From Candidatus Cloacimonadota bacterium (lineage in GTDB: Bacteria > Cloacimonadota > Cloacimonadia > Cloacimonadales > JAIOQZ01), in NCBI GenBank assembly GCA_021108395.1, contig JAIOQZ010000002.1, positions 1-64,000 on the forward strand: a stretch of DNA of 64,000 bases, read 5' to 3'. The number at the start of each line of letters is the position of its first letter. The stretch's first letter is position 1. The position numbers and the translations under genes were made by a program. The notes below the pieces were generated by a model. That model did not search any database and had not been told where the DNA came from. It saw only the letters and a list, made by a program, of their open reading frames with translations. Positions 34,966 through 43,950 of the stretch are shown piece after piece.

Positions 34966-36336
34966 ATGCCACAGCGAATTCTTATCGTGGACGATGAGGT
35001 CGAATCGCTCGACATCTGCCAGCGTGTTCTGCAAAAGCAATATGACGTGTGCACAGCGCAACGCGTGAGTGACGCGCTCGGCATCCTCGAGGCGGGGCCG
35101 ATTGACTGCTGCCTCACAGACCTGGTGATGCCCGATGTGGAAGGGCTCGAGTTTGTGCAGAACCTGGCCGCCAGTTACCCCGATATGCCCCTGTTGGTGA
35201 TGAGCGGCAAAGCGACGGTGAAAATGGGCGTGCAGGCCATGATGGCCGGCGCTGTTGACTTCATTGAGAAGCCAATCCTCAATCTCGATATCCTGTCGGT
35301 GATGGTGAAGAAGGCCCTCACCTCGCACGACATGCTCATCGAGAACCGCCGCCTGCGCGAGGAGCTGTCCAATCTCAAACGGCGCAACTTTGTGGGCAAC
35401 AGCCCCCAGATTCAGGCAGTGCTGGGCATCGTGCACAAGGTGGCGCCCCTCAACTCGACTATCCTGGTCGAGGGCGAGACCGGCACCGGCAAGGAGCTGA
35501 TTGCGCGGATGATTCACGATAACAGCCCCCGCTCAAATAAACCGTTCGTAGCCGTCAACTGTGGCGCCATTCCCGAGAACCTGCTCGAGAGCCTGTTGTT
35601 TGGCCACATGAAGGGCGCCTTCACCGGCGCGACCAGTGAGGCCGAGGGTTACTTTCGCCAGGCTGATGGCGGCACACTGTTTCTCGACGAGATTGGCGAG
35701 ACGCCGCTACCCTTCCAGGTGAAACTGCTGCGCGCTTTGCAGGAAAAAACCATTCGCCGCGTGGGCGAAGACCGCGACATCGACATCGATGTTCGCATTA
35801 TCGCCGCCACCAACCGCAGTTTGGCCGATGAGATGAAGCAGGGCAACTTTCGCAAAGACCTCTATTTTCGCCTGCATGTTATCAAAATACTCATCCCGCC
35901 GTTGCGCGAGCGCCCCGACGACATCCCGTTGCTGGCCGCTCACTTCCTGAAGCTATTCATCAAGGAGAACAACATCGAGAAGCTGCGCATATCGAAGGAA
36001 GCGATGGCTGTGTTGAAGAAATCCCGTTTGGAGGGCAATGTGCGCGAGGTGCAGAACGTTATCGAACATTCCGCCGCATTGTGCCGCAGCGATATTATCT
36101 GGGTGGAGGATATGCCCGACTACATCCGAGGTATCGATACAGGCGAGGACAGCCTGTCATTCTCCGGCGACTATGACAGCGCCAAGGGGGCGTTCGAGCG
36201 GCTGTATTTCACCAAGCTGCTGCAAAGCACCGGATCGGTCATCACGCGTGCCGCCGAGGTGTCAGGGCTCACCCGCCAGCACATCTATCTCAAGCTGAAA
36301 AAGCTCAACATCGACCCGGGCAGCATGCGCCAGTAA
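34966..36336 (+). CDS. NtrC-family sigma-54-dependent response regulator
   Basis: The 456-residue protein has the three standard NtrC domains. The receiver starts ILIVDDEVES, with phospho-acceptor Asp near position 52 (CLTDLVMPD) and Lys in IEKPI. The AAA+ domain has Walker A GETGTGKE near 169, the sigma-54 contact loop GAFTGA and LFLDEIGE. The C-terminal Fis-type helix-turn-helix is AAEVSGLTRQHIYLKLKKL. No partner histidine kinase is adjacent. It activates sigma-54 promoters; targets are unknown. The start is fixed by a strong SD. Confidence 0.95.
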   Translation: MPQRILIVDDEVESLDICQRVLQKQYDVCTAQRVSDALGILEAGPIDCCLTDLVMPDVEGLEFVQNLAASYPDMPLLVMSGKATVKMGVQAMMAGAVDFIEKPILNLDILSVMVKKALTSHDMLIENRRLREELSNLKRRNFVGNSPQIQAVLGIVHKVAPLNSTILVEGETGTGKELIARMIHDNSPRSNKPFVAVNCGAIPENLLESLLFGHMKGAFTGATSEAEGYFRQADGGTLFLDEIGETPLPFQVKLLRALQEKTIRRVGEDRDIDIDVRIIAATNRSLADEMKQGNFRKDLYFRLHVIKILIPPLRERPDDIPLLAAHFLKLFIKENNIEKLRISKEAMAVLKKSRLEGNVREVQNVIEHSAALCRSDIIWVEDMPDYIRGIDTGEDSLSFSGDYDSAKGAFERLYFTKLLQSTGSVITRAAEVSGLTRQHIYLKLKKLNIDPGSMRQ

Positions 36337-36388
36337 AAGAAATCATATCTCGAATCGACATTAGAAGTGCGGGCGTATAAACTTGTCG

Positions 36389-36406
36389 GGTGAGCGATCA
36401 CCTTTT
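36389..36406 (+). terminator. Short terminator-like hairpin after the NtrC-type gene
   Basis: GGTGA-GCGA-TCACC followed by TTTT lies about 50 bases past the stop and overlaps the end of the convergent cyclic-nucleotide-binding gene. The stem is short, so activity is uncertain. Confidence 0.35.
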
Positions 36407-36943
36407 CATCTGCACGGCAATGCTGAGCGCCGTCGCCAGCTTCACCACATACTCGTCCGTCGTTTCCAGTCGGCGCGCCATTGACTGGCTGATGTTGCGC
36501 ATCATGTGATAGCCGATGGCTGTGTCGTGCTCCACAAGTCTTTCGAATGCCTCACGCTCCAGCTTATACATAACGCAATCGGTTTTGGCGATTACGTTGG
36601 CGCTGCGCTTACCGGCGCACACAAGGCCGTTCTCGCCGAAGGCAGGCAGGTTTTTGTCGCTCAGGCTGGCCAGCATCTTTTCTTCGGCCTCCAGTCCCTC
36701 TATCTCCAGCGTGAGTTTGCGGGTAACGTTTACCCTGCCCCGATAGAGGATATAGAGCGCACTGCCCTGAGTATTTTCATAGATGATATAGTCGCCCTGG
36801 TCGATGACGATAACCTGTAGGGCGGCGGCCACCTGTTTGAGCTGGGAGTCGTTGAGCCCGGCGAAAGTATGAACGCTTGTAAGCGAGGCGAGATCAATCT
36901 GCAAATCCGAGGCGGTTGGCGCGCTTGGGGTCGTTTTTCCCAT
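36398..36943 (-). CDS. Cyclic-nucleotide-binding-domain protein
   Basis: The 181-residue protein has a cNMP-binding fold: GDYIIYENTQGSALYILYRGRVNV and AFGENGLVCAGKRSANVIAKTD, the latter matching the phosphate-binding cassette region (GE...R.A). The C-terminus is a helix without an obvious DNA-binding motif, so it is probably not a CRP-like transcription factor. It lies 13 bases downstream of the K+ channel gene, which itself has no cNMP domain, so it may be the channel's regulatory subunit encoded separately (inference). Ligand unknown. Confidence 0.82.
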   Translation of the reverse strand: MGKTTPSAPTASDLQIDLASLTSVHTFAGLNDSQLKQVAAALQVIVIDQGDYIIYENTQGSALYILYRGRVNVTRKLTLEIEGLEAEEKMLASLSDKNLPAFGENGLVCAGKRSANVIAKTDCVMYKLEREAFERLVEHDTAIGYHMMRNISQSMARRLETTDEYVVKLATALSIAVQMKR

Positions 36944-36956
36944 CGTTACCTCGCTG

Positions 36957-38123
36957 TTAGCTTAACACCAGGGCCGAGTCGTTCGGCTGCAGGCGGTAGT
37001 CTTTGTTTGGTTTGATCTGGATGGACCAGCGTTGGTCGGGCAGCTTGCCGCTGCTCTGCTCCAGTGCGCTGCGGATGAAATCGTCGATGGTGGATGAATC
37101 GTCTGAGAAGATGTCGGTGAGTTCGAGGCGCGGACGCTCTGAGAGGATGCCCATGACAATTTTCCCGCGCTCCTCGTAGAACCATTGCACCAGGTCTCCG
37201 AACGTCTGCTCCGCCAGAGTCGCCGGGATTTTCACGGTTTCGATGCCGTGGTCGCGGCTTTGCAGCAGGCTTTCTACAACTGCGAGATAGTGCTGGTTGA
37301 GCACATTGTTGGCCAGCAGGTTGCCCCCCAGTTCACCGAAGATAACGATGTTGTCAACTGCGCAGTTGTCGAGGTGAGTGCGAGAGTCGCGGTGGACAAG
37401 CTGCACAGTGAGCGGCACGGTCTTGGAAAGGAAGCGCACCGCGCTGGCCACGATGATCGAGCGGTCGTCGGCGCCCTGCTGCGGGAGGTTTTCATCGGCC
37501 AGCACAAACACCTGGTTGGCGACCGACACCCCCGCACGTTGCAGGATTTCCTTCAGGGCGTAGTCGCCCCGCACGAAACGCAGCTTGAGGCCGGGGAATT
37601 TCGCTTCGAGGTCGCCGAAGAACTCGGTTGGGTGATTGCCCACCAGCACGATTGTTTCGTCAATCTCCTTGTCGGCAAATGTTTGCAGCATGATCAGGGC
37701 GGTATCGTTCCAACCGCACACGACCGCGTGCCCCCTGTCTTTGATAGGTTTCAAACCGCGTGCTCCTTTTAGTTTTTCCTCCACCATCATCGAGGCGATA
37801 AGGCCGGTTAACGACGAGAACGAGATGAAGCCCACCAGGATGAGCCCGACGCCGACGATTCGCCCGATGGGGGTGACGGGAACCTCGTCGCCATACCCCA
37901 CAGTAGTGATGGTGACGATGGACCACCAGATGCCATCGGCCAGCGATGTGATGAGGTTCTCATCGGGGGAGCGCACCGCCTCGAGATACCAGATAACCGC
38001 GGAGCTGGTGGCGATGAGCATTATGATGAACACTCCGATGATGATGAAGCGTCTGTTCGCTGTGCCCGGGCGCAGTGTGCGTGCAATTCGACGCAACAGA
38101 TTCCGTCTCTTTTTTTGTGCCAT
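36957..38123 (-). CDS. Potassium channel with RCK (TrkA-N) regulatory domain
   Basis: From ATG 38123 the product is 388 residues. The track start at 38204 is a TTG inside the opposite promoter and is less likely. It has a basic N-terminus, one membrane helix (FIIIGVFIIMLIATSSAVIWYL), pore segment and selectivity filter TTVGYGDEVP near residue 75, a second helix, then a Rossmann-type RCK domain (HAVVCGWNDTALIML). The C-terminal part (about 260-388) resembles a second RCK-like lobe. Two-TM/RCK channels open with ligand or Ca2+; the ligand here is unknown. It is in one operon with the cNMP-binding protein. Confidence 0.88.
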   Translation of the reverse strand: MAQKKRRNLLRRIARTLRPGTANRRFIIIGVFIIMLIATSSAVIWYLEAVRSPDENLITSLADGIWWSIVTITTVGYGDEVPVTPIGRIVGVGLILVGFISFSSLTGLIASMMVEEKLKGARGLKPIKDRGHAVVCGWNDTALIMLQTFADKEIDETIVLVGNHPTEFFGDLEAKFPGLKLRFVRGDYALKEILQRAGVSVANQVFVLADENLPQQGADDRSIIVASAVRFLSKTVPLTVQLVHRDSRTHLDNCAVDNIVIFGELGGNLLANNVLNQHYLAVVESLLQSRDHGIETVKIPATLAEQTFGDLVQWFYEERGKIVMGILSERPRLELTDIFSDDSSTIDDFIRSALEQSSGKLPDQRWSIQIKPNKDYRLQPNDSALVLS

Positions 38124-38197
38124 GTCTTTTTTTTCTGGATAAATTGCCTCATTGTCAAGGGTTTTAATTATATCTTTGGAAATCGATGAAAAATCCG

Positions 38198-38226
38198 TTG
38201 ACAAAGGTTAAGGTAAAAATTAGATT
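38198..38226 (+). promoter_or_regulatory. Sigma-70-type promoter for the MerR-like gene
   Basis: TTGACA (38198-38203), a 17-base spacer, then TAGATT (38221-38226, 4 of 6). The predicted start is about 38232, only at the edge of the SD (TTGGAGG, 38231-38237), so the mRNA would have an almost leaderless 5' end. The region also lies just upstream of the divergent K+ channel start, so a regulator bound here could affect both. Confidence 0.55.
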
Positions 38227-38242
38227 ACATTTGGAGGTAATT

Positions 38243-38896
38243 ATGTTAACACTTGAACAAGTACTCGAGAAAACAGGCATTTCCCGTGCAACGCTTTACA
38301 ACTGGAAAGACTACGGTTTGCTGCCGGAAAAACTGTTCTTCGTCGAGCGGCTCGGCAAGCGCTGGAAGCTTTCCATCAGTGAAGAAGCCGTGGAAATGAT
38401 TGATCAGATCCACAAAATGAAAAAAGAGGGCAAGAAGTTTGACGCCATGCTGGCCATATTCAGGCCCATCACCCTCATCGAGCTCGAACCGATCACATCG
38501 CCGGCAGGATACTCGAAGCTCACATTTCTGCTGTCTCGCAAAATGTTCGACCGCTTCGTCATAATCAACTCTGCACGCTCGGCAGACTTGTTCACCGAAG
38601 AGAGCATCGAGAAGTTCCGCAAGAATCGGGTGAAGCTTTCACGCCAGAGCATCAGGGTTCGCCCTCAGGAAGACGGCAACATCGAGCACACGATATTCGA
38701 ATGCGGCCTCTTCGAGCAAGAGATTCTGGATGACATCGTCATCAGCGCGTTCGTGTCGGCCGAGGATGTGCACAACACCGTCGATGTTTTCATACCCGTT
38801 GGCCACGAGGTAAAATTCCGCGAGAAGTACAGCTTCCTACAGGAACGTTACGCCAAGATGGCGAACAAACTACGGAAGAGACAGAACAGAGCCTAA
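38243..38896 (+). CDS. MerR-like winged-helix transcriptional regulator
   Basis: The start ATG 38243 is fixed by TTGGAGG; the track start at 38186 is upstream of the likely promoter. Of 217 residues, the first 60 form a MerR-type DNA-binding domain (LEQVLEKTGISRATLYNWKDYGLLPEKLFF). The rest has no recognisable effector motif. It is divergent from the K+ channel/cNMP operon with about 120 bp between starts, so control of that operon or itself is plausible. Only the DNA-binding assignment is from sequence. Confidence 0.8.
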   Translation: MLTLEQVLEKTGISRATLYNWKDYGLLPEKLFFVERLGKRWKLSISEEAVEMIDQIHKMKKEGKKFDAMLAIFRPITLIELEPITSPAGYSKLTFLLSRKMFDRFVIINSARSADLFTEESIEKFRKNRVKLSRQSIRVRPQEDGNIEHTIFECGLFEQEILDDIVISAFVSAEDVHNTVDVFIPVGHEVKFREKYSFLQERYAKMANKLRKRQNRA

Positions 38897-39185
38897 ACAA
38901 TATCGGGCATGTGCACGATTAGGGTTGCAGCGACTTTGAATCACTGTCAGCCGCCGTGCACAGAGCAGATTGGGGCGCGAAGCAGGTTGAGCACGACTAA
39001 GATCGAGCGCAACGAAGCTGGGTATCGAGGTTTGACAACAAGCAATCCTGTGACTGCTGACACCTTTTGTCGCGTCCCTCCAAACTGCTCACTCACATTT
39101 CCTTACTCAATCACTCTTTTTCAGTTGACTGTCCGTACAGTGAGTTATGTTTGACGCTATCAAGACATAGTCAACGGAGGTTTCA

Positions 39186-41630
39186 ATGACCGAAGCTGTG
39201 AATGTAATTCCATTTTTGTGGTACATCGCACCAGCCGGAGCAGTACTGGCCCTTATTTTCGCCTGGGTTTTGTTTCGCGGTGTGAAGAAAGAGGACGAAG
39301 GCACCCCCGAAATGCGCAAAATAGCCAAGCATGTGCGCGATGGCGCCTTTGCCTACCTCAAACAGCAATACAAAGGCGTAACGTTTTTCTTTATTGCCGC
39401 CTTCATCGTGTTCAACATTATGGCATGGTGGCTGAAGGTGCTGCATCCGCTCATCCCCTGGGCGTTTCTCACAGGCGGCTTCTTTAGCGGCATGGCGGGC
39501 TGGATTGGCATGAATACCGCTACTTTGGCCTCCAACCGCACCGCTCAGGGCGCCTCGAAGAGCCTCAACAAGGGCCTCAAGGTCGCCTTCCGCGCCGGTG
39601 GCGTCATGGGGCTGGTCGTGGTGGGCCTGGCGCTCATCGACATCAGCGCCTGGTTCTATGTTCTCAACTATCTCAAGATGGACTTGCACACCATCACCGT
39701 CGTCATGCTCAGCTTTGGCATGGGCGCCAGCACACAGGCGCTTTTCGCGCGTCTTGGCGGCGGTATCTTCACCAAAGCCGCCGACGTGGGCGCTGACCTC
39801 GTGGGCAAGGTAGAAGCCGGCATTCCCGAAGACGACCCGCGCAATCCCGCCACCATCGCCGACAACGTGGGCGACAACGTGGGCGACGTGGCTGGCATGG
39901 GCGCCGACCTCTACGAGAGCTACGCCGGTTCCATCCTCGCCACAGCCGCGCTTGGCATGGCCGCTATCACCCAGCTTTGCAGGGTTAACGACTATGTGCT
40001 GTCCGACTGGGCCATCAAGTTCGTCACAGCGCCGATGGTGCTGGCCGGCGTGGGCGCGTTCCTGTCCATCCTGGGCATCTATATGGCCTCGACCAAAGAA
40101 GACGCCGACACCAAAGACCTCATGTTCGCGCTGAACAAGGGTGTCTATGGCAGCTCGGCGCTCATCGCTGTCGCCGCCTTCTTCGTGACCAAATACATGT
40201 TGCCCGCCGAGGTTTATCTGGGCGTGTTCTTCGCCAGCATCATCGGATTGGCGGCCGGCATTCTCATCGGCTGGTTCACCGAGCGCAGCACCTCATACAG
40301 CTATAAGCCTACTCGCGGCATTGCCGCACAGTCAGAATACGGCCCCGCCACCGTCATTATCGACGGACTGGCGGTGGGCATGTTCTCCACCGCAGCGCCG
40401 GTCATCGTCATCGGCATCGCCATCCTGGCCGCCTTCAGCGTCGCCGGTGGATTCAAAATCCCTGAGCTTGGCCTCTACGGCATCGGCTTTGGCGCTGTGG
40501 GCATGCTGGCCACGCTTGGCGTGACCTTGGCCATGGACGCCTTCGGTCCCATCGCCGACAACGCCGGCGGCAACGCCGAGATGAGCAAGCTGCCAAAGGA
40601 AGTGCGCAATCGCACCGACGCGCTGGACTCGGTGGGCAACACCACCGCCGCCACTGGCAAAGGCTTCGCTATTGGCTCCGCCGCCCTCACCGCCATGGCT
40701 CTCATGGCCGCCTATCTCGAAGAAATCCGCAACGGCGCCATGATTCTGGCCAGGAACAGCGGCCTGGTTGACAACCCCGAAGAACTGATGCTGATGGTTA
40801 ACGACAAATGGATTGGCATCAAAGAGATTACCGCCAGCCAGTTCATGGACTATTATCACGTCAACCTGATGAACCCCAAGTTTCTCATCGGCATCTTCAT
40901 CGGTGCGATGGTGTCGTTCGTGTTCGCCGCGCTCACCATGAAGGCCGTTGGCCGCGCCGCCGGCGCAATGGTGGCCGAAGTGCGCCGCCAGTTCCGCGAG
41001 ATTCCCGGTATTCTCGAGGGTAAGGCCGAACCCGAATACGCCCGATGCGTACACATCAGCACCATAGGCGCGCAGAAAGAAATGATAGCGCCTGCTATAC
41101 TGGGCATTTCCACCCCCATCGTGCTGGGGCTTCTGTTGGGTGTGCCCGGCGTGCTGGGACTGCTGGCCGGTGGCCTCTCCACTGGTTTTGTGCTGGCGGT
41201 GATGATGAACAACTCAGGCGGCGCCTGGGACAACGCCAAGAAGTATGTCGAGTCTGGCGCTATGGGCGGCAAGGGTTCCGAAGCCCACAAGGCCACAGTC
41301 GTCGGTGACACCGTCGGCGATCCCTTCAAGGACACTGCCGGCCCCTCCATCAACATCCTCATCAAGCTTATGAGCATGGTCAGCATTGTCTTCGCCGGCC
41401 TCATCATCGCCTACTCACCCGCCATCGAAAGCCTCTATAGCGGTGAGCAGAAAACGATACTCGAAGCCTACGAAGAAGACTACCTGCCGTTGCAAATCGA
41501 GGTCGAGCCGGTTGTCGAGCCTGCCGCCGCCACAATGGAAGCCGATGACCCCGGCGCCACCGACAGCGCCGAGACACCCGCCATCGTCGAGGAAGCGGAA
41601 ACACCGCCTCCCGCCGCGGTCAACGAATAA
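39186..41630 (+). CDS. hppA: Membrane-bound pyrophosphatase, K+-dependent type
   Basis: The 814-residue protein has the pyrophosphatase signatures DVGADLVGKVEAGIPEDDPRN (about 200) and DNVGDNVGDVAGMGADLYE (about 228), plus many membrane helices. It couples PPi hydrolysis to pumping of Na+ or H+. GNTTAATGKG near 484 has Ala where K+-independent enzymes have Lys (GNTTKA), so it should be K+-dependent; such enzymes are often Na+ pumps, but the ion is not settled by sequence here. The last 60 residues form an acidic, Pro/Ala-rich tail absent from typical members. SD GGAGG precedes ATG, and a terminator follows. Confidence 0.93.
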   Translation: MTEAVNVIPFLWYIAPAGAVLALIFAWVLFRGVKKEDEGTPEMRKIAKHVRDGAFAYLKQQYKGVTFFFIAAFIVFNIMAWWLKVLHPLIPWAFLTGGFFSGMAGWIGMNTATLASNRTAQGASKSLNKGLKVAFRAGGVMGLVVVGLALIDISAWFYVLNYLKMDLHTITVVMLSFGMGASTQALFARLGGGIFTKAADVGADLVGKVEAGIPEDDPRNPATIADNVGDNVGDVAGMGADLYESYAGSILATAALGMAAITQLCRVNDYVLSDWAIKFVTAPMVLAGVGAFLSILGIYMASTKEDADTKDLMFALNKGVYGSSALIAVAAFFVTKYMLPAEVYLGVFFASIIGLAAGILIGWFTERSTSYSYKPTRGIAAQSEYGPATVIIDGLAVGMFSTAAPVIVIGIAILAAFSVAGGFKIPELGLYGIGFGAVGMLATLGVTLAMDAFGPIADNAGGNAEMSKLPKEVRNRTDALDSVGNTTAATGKGFAIGSAALTAMALMAAYLEEIRNGAMILARNSGLVDNPEELMLMVNDKWIGIKEITASQFMDYYHVNLMNPKFLIGIFIGAMVSFVFAALTMKAVGRAAGAMVAEVRRQFREIPGILEGKAEPEYARCVHISTIGAQKEMIAPAILGISTPIVLGLLLGVPGVLGLLAGGLSTGFVLAVMMNNSGGAWDNAKKYVESGAMGGKGSEAHKATVVGDTVGDPFKDTAGPSINILIKLMSMVSIVFAGLIIAYSPAIESLYSGEQKTILEAYEEDYLPLQIEVEPVVEPAAATMEADDPGATDSAETPAIVEEAETPPPAAVNE

Positions 41631-41642
41631 CCAAATTCAAGC

Positions 41643-41672
41643 AGAGCGGAGCCACGTGTTCCGCTCTTTTTT
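41643..41672 (+). terminator. Terminator after hppA, touching the next start codon
   Basis: AGAGCGGA pairs with TCCGCTCT around a nine-base loop, followed by six T. Only four bases separate its T-run from ATG 41677 of the binding-protein gene, leaving no room for an SD. Confidence 0.85.
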
Positions 41673-41676
41673 GCCT

Positions 41677-42528
41677 ATGAAACTAATCATCACCGTGCTT
41701 GTTCTCGCCCTGCTGCTGGGGCTAACGTTTTTTCTCGTCAAGCGCCCTGAAGCTGACGGTGGACTGGTCATTACCTCGCCGGAGATGGCCGAGATTGTGG
41801 CGCTGGTGGCGGGTGTGGAGCCAATCGCCGCTGTGGTGGCGGAATGCGACTGGCCGCCTGCCATGCGCGAGCTGCCGCGTGTGGGCAGCTTTGGCAACGT
41901 CGAGCTGCAAGCCGTGGCCGCTTTGCGCCCCTCGCTGGTGTTCACGGCCTCACCATCGCAAGACGCCCTCACCGCCCGCCTCAACACGTTGGGCATAGCA
42001 GCCCAAAGCCTGCCGTTGCGCAGCGTGAACGACCTGCTGTCCGCTATGCGTCATGTGGGGGAGCTTACCGGCAATCCCGCCCGCGCCACCATCGTGGCAG
42101 ACAGCCTGGCCGAAGCCTTCGCGGCTGTTCGTGCCGACACGCTGTACGCCATGCGCGTCTATGTGGAGGTGAGCCCAGGATTCTGGACGACTTCCGGCGG
42201 CTCGCTGCTGGGCGAGGCAGTGCGTCTTGCCGGTGGCGCGGGCCTGTTCGAGAACGCCGACTGGGATTACGCCCAGGTGGCTCAGGCCGATGTCGTTATC
42301 GCCGACCCGGACGTAATCCTGGCGTTGTACCCAGGGGTTTCCGTCGCCGACATTGCGGCGCGCAAGGGGTGGTCGCGGGTGAGCGCAGTGCAAACTGGCC
42401 GCGTCTTCACAACGGATGACATTGACCCCGACCTGTTGGTGCGATGCGGGCCTCGCCTGCCTCTGGGCGTGGCATGTTTGAAAGCCTTGCTGCGTGGTGG
42501 GGAAGAGGCTGCACATGAAAGGCCTTAG
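41677..42528 (+). CDS. ABC transporter substrate-binding protein (cobalamin/siderophore type)
   Basis: The 283-residue protein begins with a signal or anchor helix (MKLIITVLVLALLLGLTFFL). The periplasmic-binding fold of the BtuF/FecB type follows (ITSPEMAEIVALVAGVEPI, VGSFGNVELQAVAALRPSLV, DVVIADPDVILALYP). The ORF-track start upstream is a shadow of hppA. It has no SD and begins right after a terminator. It overlaps the permease gene by 14 bases. Together with 42515 and, at a distance, 47394 and 48184, it gives a full uptake route. Cobalamin is favoured over siderophore by the riboswitch at 52 kb, but that is inference. Confidence 0.82.
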   Translation: MKLIITVLVLALLLGLTFFLVKRPEADGGLVITSPEMAEIVALVAGVEPIAAVVAECDWPPAMRELPRVGSFGNVELQAVAALRPSLVFTASPSQDALTARLNTLGIAAQSLPLRSVNDLLSAMRHVGELTGNPARATIVADSLAEAFAAVRADTLYAMRVYVEVSPGFWTTSGGSLLGEAVRLAGGAGLFENADWDYAQVAQADVVIADPDVILALYPGVSVADIAARKGWSRVSAVQTGRVFTTDDIDPDLLVRCGPRLPLGVACLKALLRGGEEAAHERP

Positions 42529-43453
42529 GCTGGCCCTGCTGATTTTGCTGGCGCTGGCGGCCTGTGCTCTATACCTGTTTATCGGCGCTCCTTCCGGCTA
42601 CATCGTGGCGCAGTTTCTGGTGCCGCGTCTGCTGCTGGCGGTGATGGCGGGATTCGTGCTTGCGGGCACGGGCACTGTGTTTCAGGCGATGCTGGGCAAT
42701 CCCCTCGCCGATCCATACATTCTGGGCACGAGTTCGGGGGCGGCCCTGGGCGCAACTGTGGCCGTCGTTCTGGGTCTGTGGTGGGCAATGCCGCTGCTGG
42801 GGTTCATCGGGGCGCTGCTGAGTATGGCGCTCGTATGGCGGCTGGCGCAGTTTGGCGGATTTCAAACCACCCGCTTGCTGCTGGCGGGCATCATCGTCGG
42901 CATGTTTTTCTCGGCGGCCATATCGCTGCTGATGTACCTGAATCCCGACAAGCTCAACAGCATCGTCAACATCTTGCTGGGGCGTCTCGACCCTGTCTTT
43001 ACGGGCGCTTCATGGTCGCTGTTCCTGGTGGTGTTCGCTCTGTCGGGGGCGCTCATGGTCGTGCTGTTCGGGTTGAGCGAGCACCTGGCTGCGCTCACCG
43101 CCGGCGACCTCGTGGCCACAAATCTGGGCATCCGCGTACAGCGGCTGCGACTGTGGCTGTTTGTGCTCTGCTCGTTGCTGGTTGGGGTGACAGTGGCCTA
43201 TGCGGGCGTCATCGGGTTCGTGGGACTGGTGGTGCCGCACATGGCGCGTATGCTTTTCGGTTCACATCCACGCCGCAGTTTGCCTGCCGCCGCCATACTG
43301 GGGGCTGCGCTTCTCGTTCTCTGCGACTTCCTCGCCAGGCACGTGGCCGGCTGGATCGTTCCCGGCAGCGCGATGCAGATTCCTGTGGGGGTCATCACGG
43401 CGTTCCTCGGCTCACCTTTTTTCCTTTACATCATGGCTCGCTCCCGCCGATAG
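42515..43453 (+). CDS. FecCD/BtuC-family ABC permease
   Basis: From ATG 42515 the protein is 312 residues, with about nine to ten membrane segments. LVPRLLLAVMAGFVLAGTGTVFQAMLGNPLADPYILGTSSGAALG is the family signature, followed by YAGVIGFVGLVVPHMARMLFGS. It forms the channel for vitamin B12 or ferric-siderophore import. It is coupled to the binding-protein gene. The matching ATPase is not adjacent but 4 kb downstream at 47394. Confidence 0.92.
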   Translation: MKGLRLALLILLALAACALYLFIGAPSGYIVAQFLVPRLLLAVMAGFVLAGTGTVFQAMLGNPLADPYILGTSSGAALGATVAVVLGLWWAMPLLGFIGALLSMALVWRLAQFGGFQTTRLLLAGIIVGMFFSAAISLLMYLNPDKLNSIVNILLGRLDPVFTGASWSLFLVVFALSGALMVVLFGLSEHLAALTAGDLVATNLGIRVQRLRLWLFVLCSLLVGVTVAYAGVIGFVGLVVPHMARMLFGSHPRRSLPAAAILGAALLVLCDFLARHVAGWIVPGSAMQIPVGVITAFLGSPFFLYIMARSRR

Positions 43454-43460
43454 TGCAGCC

Positions 43461-43946
43461 ATGAAGATAACACTTCCTGAAAGACTGACGGAATTCAAGC
43501 GTCACTGGAAGAGCTACGTGGTGCAAAGCTCTATGGCGTTCGCCACGCTTTTCGTCGTGCTCATTCTGTTGGGAGAGGGCCGCCTGGCCAACGTCGCCTC
43601 GCTGGGGGCGTCGGCGTTCATCGTGTTTGCCATGCCCACCGAGATTACCGGCCAGACGCGCAACCTCGTGGGCGGACAGTTCATCGGGATGTTCATCGGT
43701 GCGCTCATTGGCCTGGCGCCCATCGAGAGCCATGCTCTGGGCGTGGTGATGACAGCGCTGGCGGTGGGACTGACCATGTTTGTGATGGTGGTGGTGGACA
43801 TGGAGCATCCACCGGCTTGCGGCACGGCTCTGGGAATGGCGGTGTATGGTTGGGAATGGCGCGCTCTGGGCACAATCGCTGCCGCGGTGGTGCTGCTGGC
43901 GGTCATCCACCGAGTGTTCAAGCCCTACCTGCGCGACCTGGTGTAG
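43461..43946 (+). CDS. HPP-family membrane protein
   Basis: The real start is ATG 43461; the longer track ORF is a shadow of the permease. The 161-residue protein has four to five membrane segments, the family motif EHPPACGTALG and SLGASAFIVFAMP. HPP proteins are small membrane proteins; some plant and cyanobacterial members move nitrite. No substrate is indicated here. It follows the permease by seven bases, possibly in one operon, and converges on the IscU-like gene. Confidence 0.85.
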   Translation: MKITLPERLTEFKRHWKSYVVQSSMAFATLFVVLILLGEGRLANVASLGASAFIVFAMPTEITGQTRNLVGGQFIGMFIGALIGLAPIESHALGVVMTALAVGLTMFVMVVVDMEHPPACGTALGMAVYGWEWRALGTIAAAVVLLAVIHRVFKPYLRDLV

Positions 43947-43950
43947 CCAC

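Noticed and set aside
38897-39185. Promoter TTGACT...TTATGT before hppA
   Set aside because: The spacing is 15 bases and the -10 is weak, so I do not list it. The 289-bp gap otherwise shows nothing I can name.
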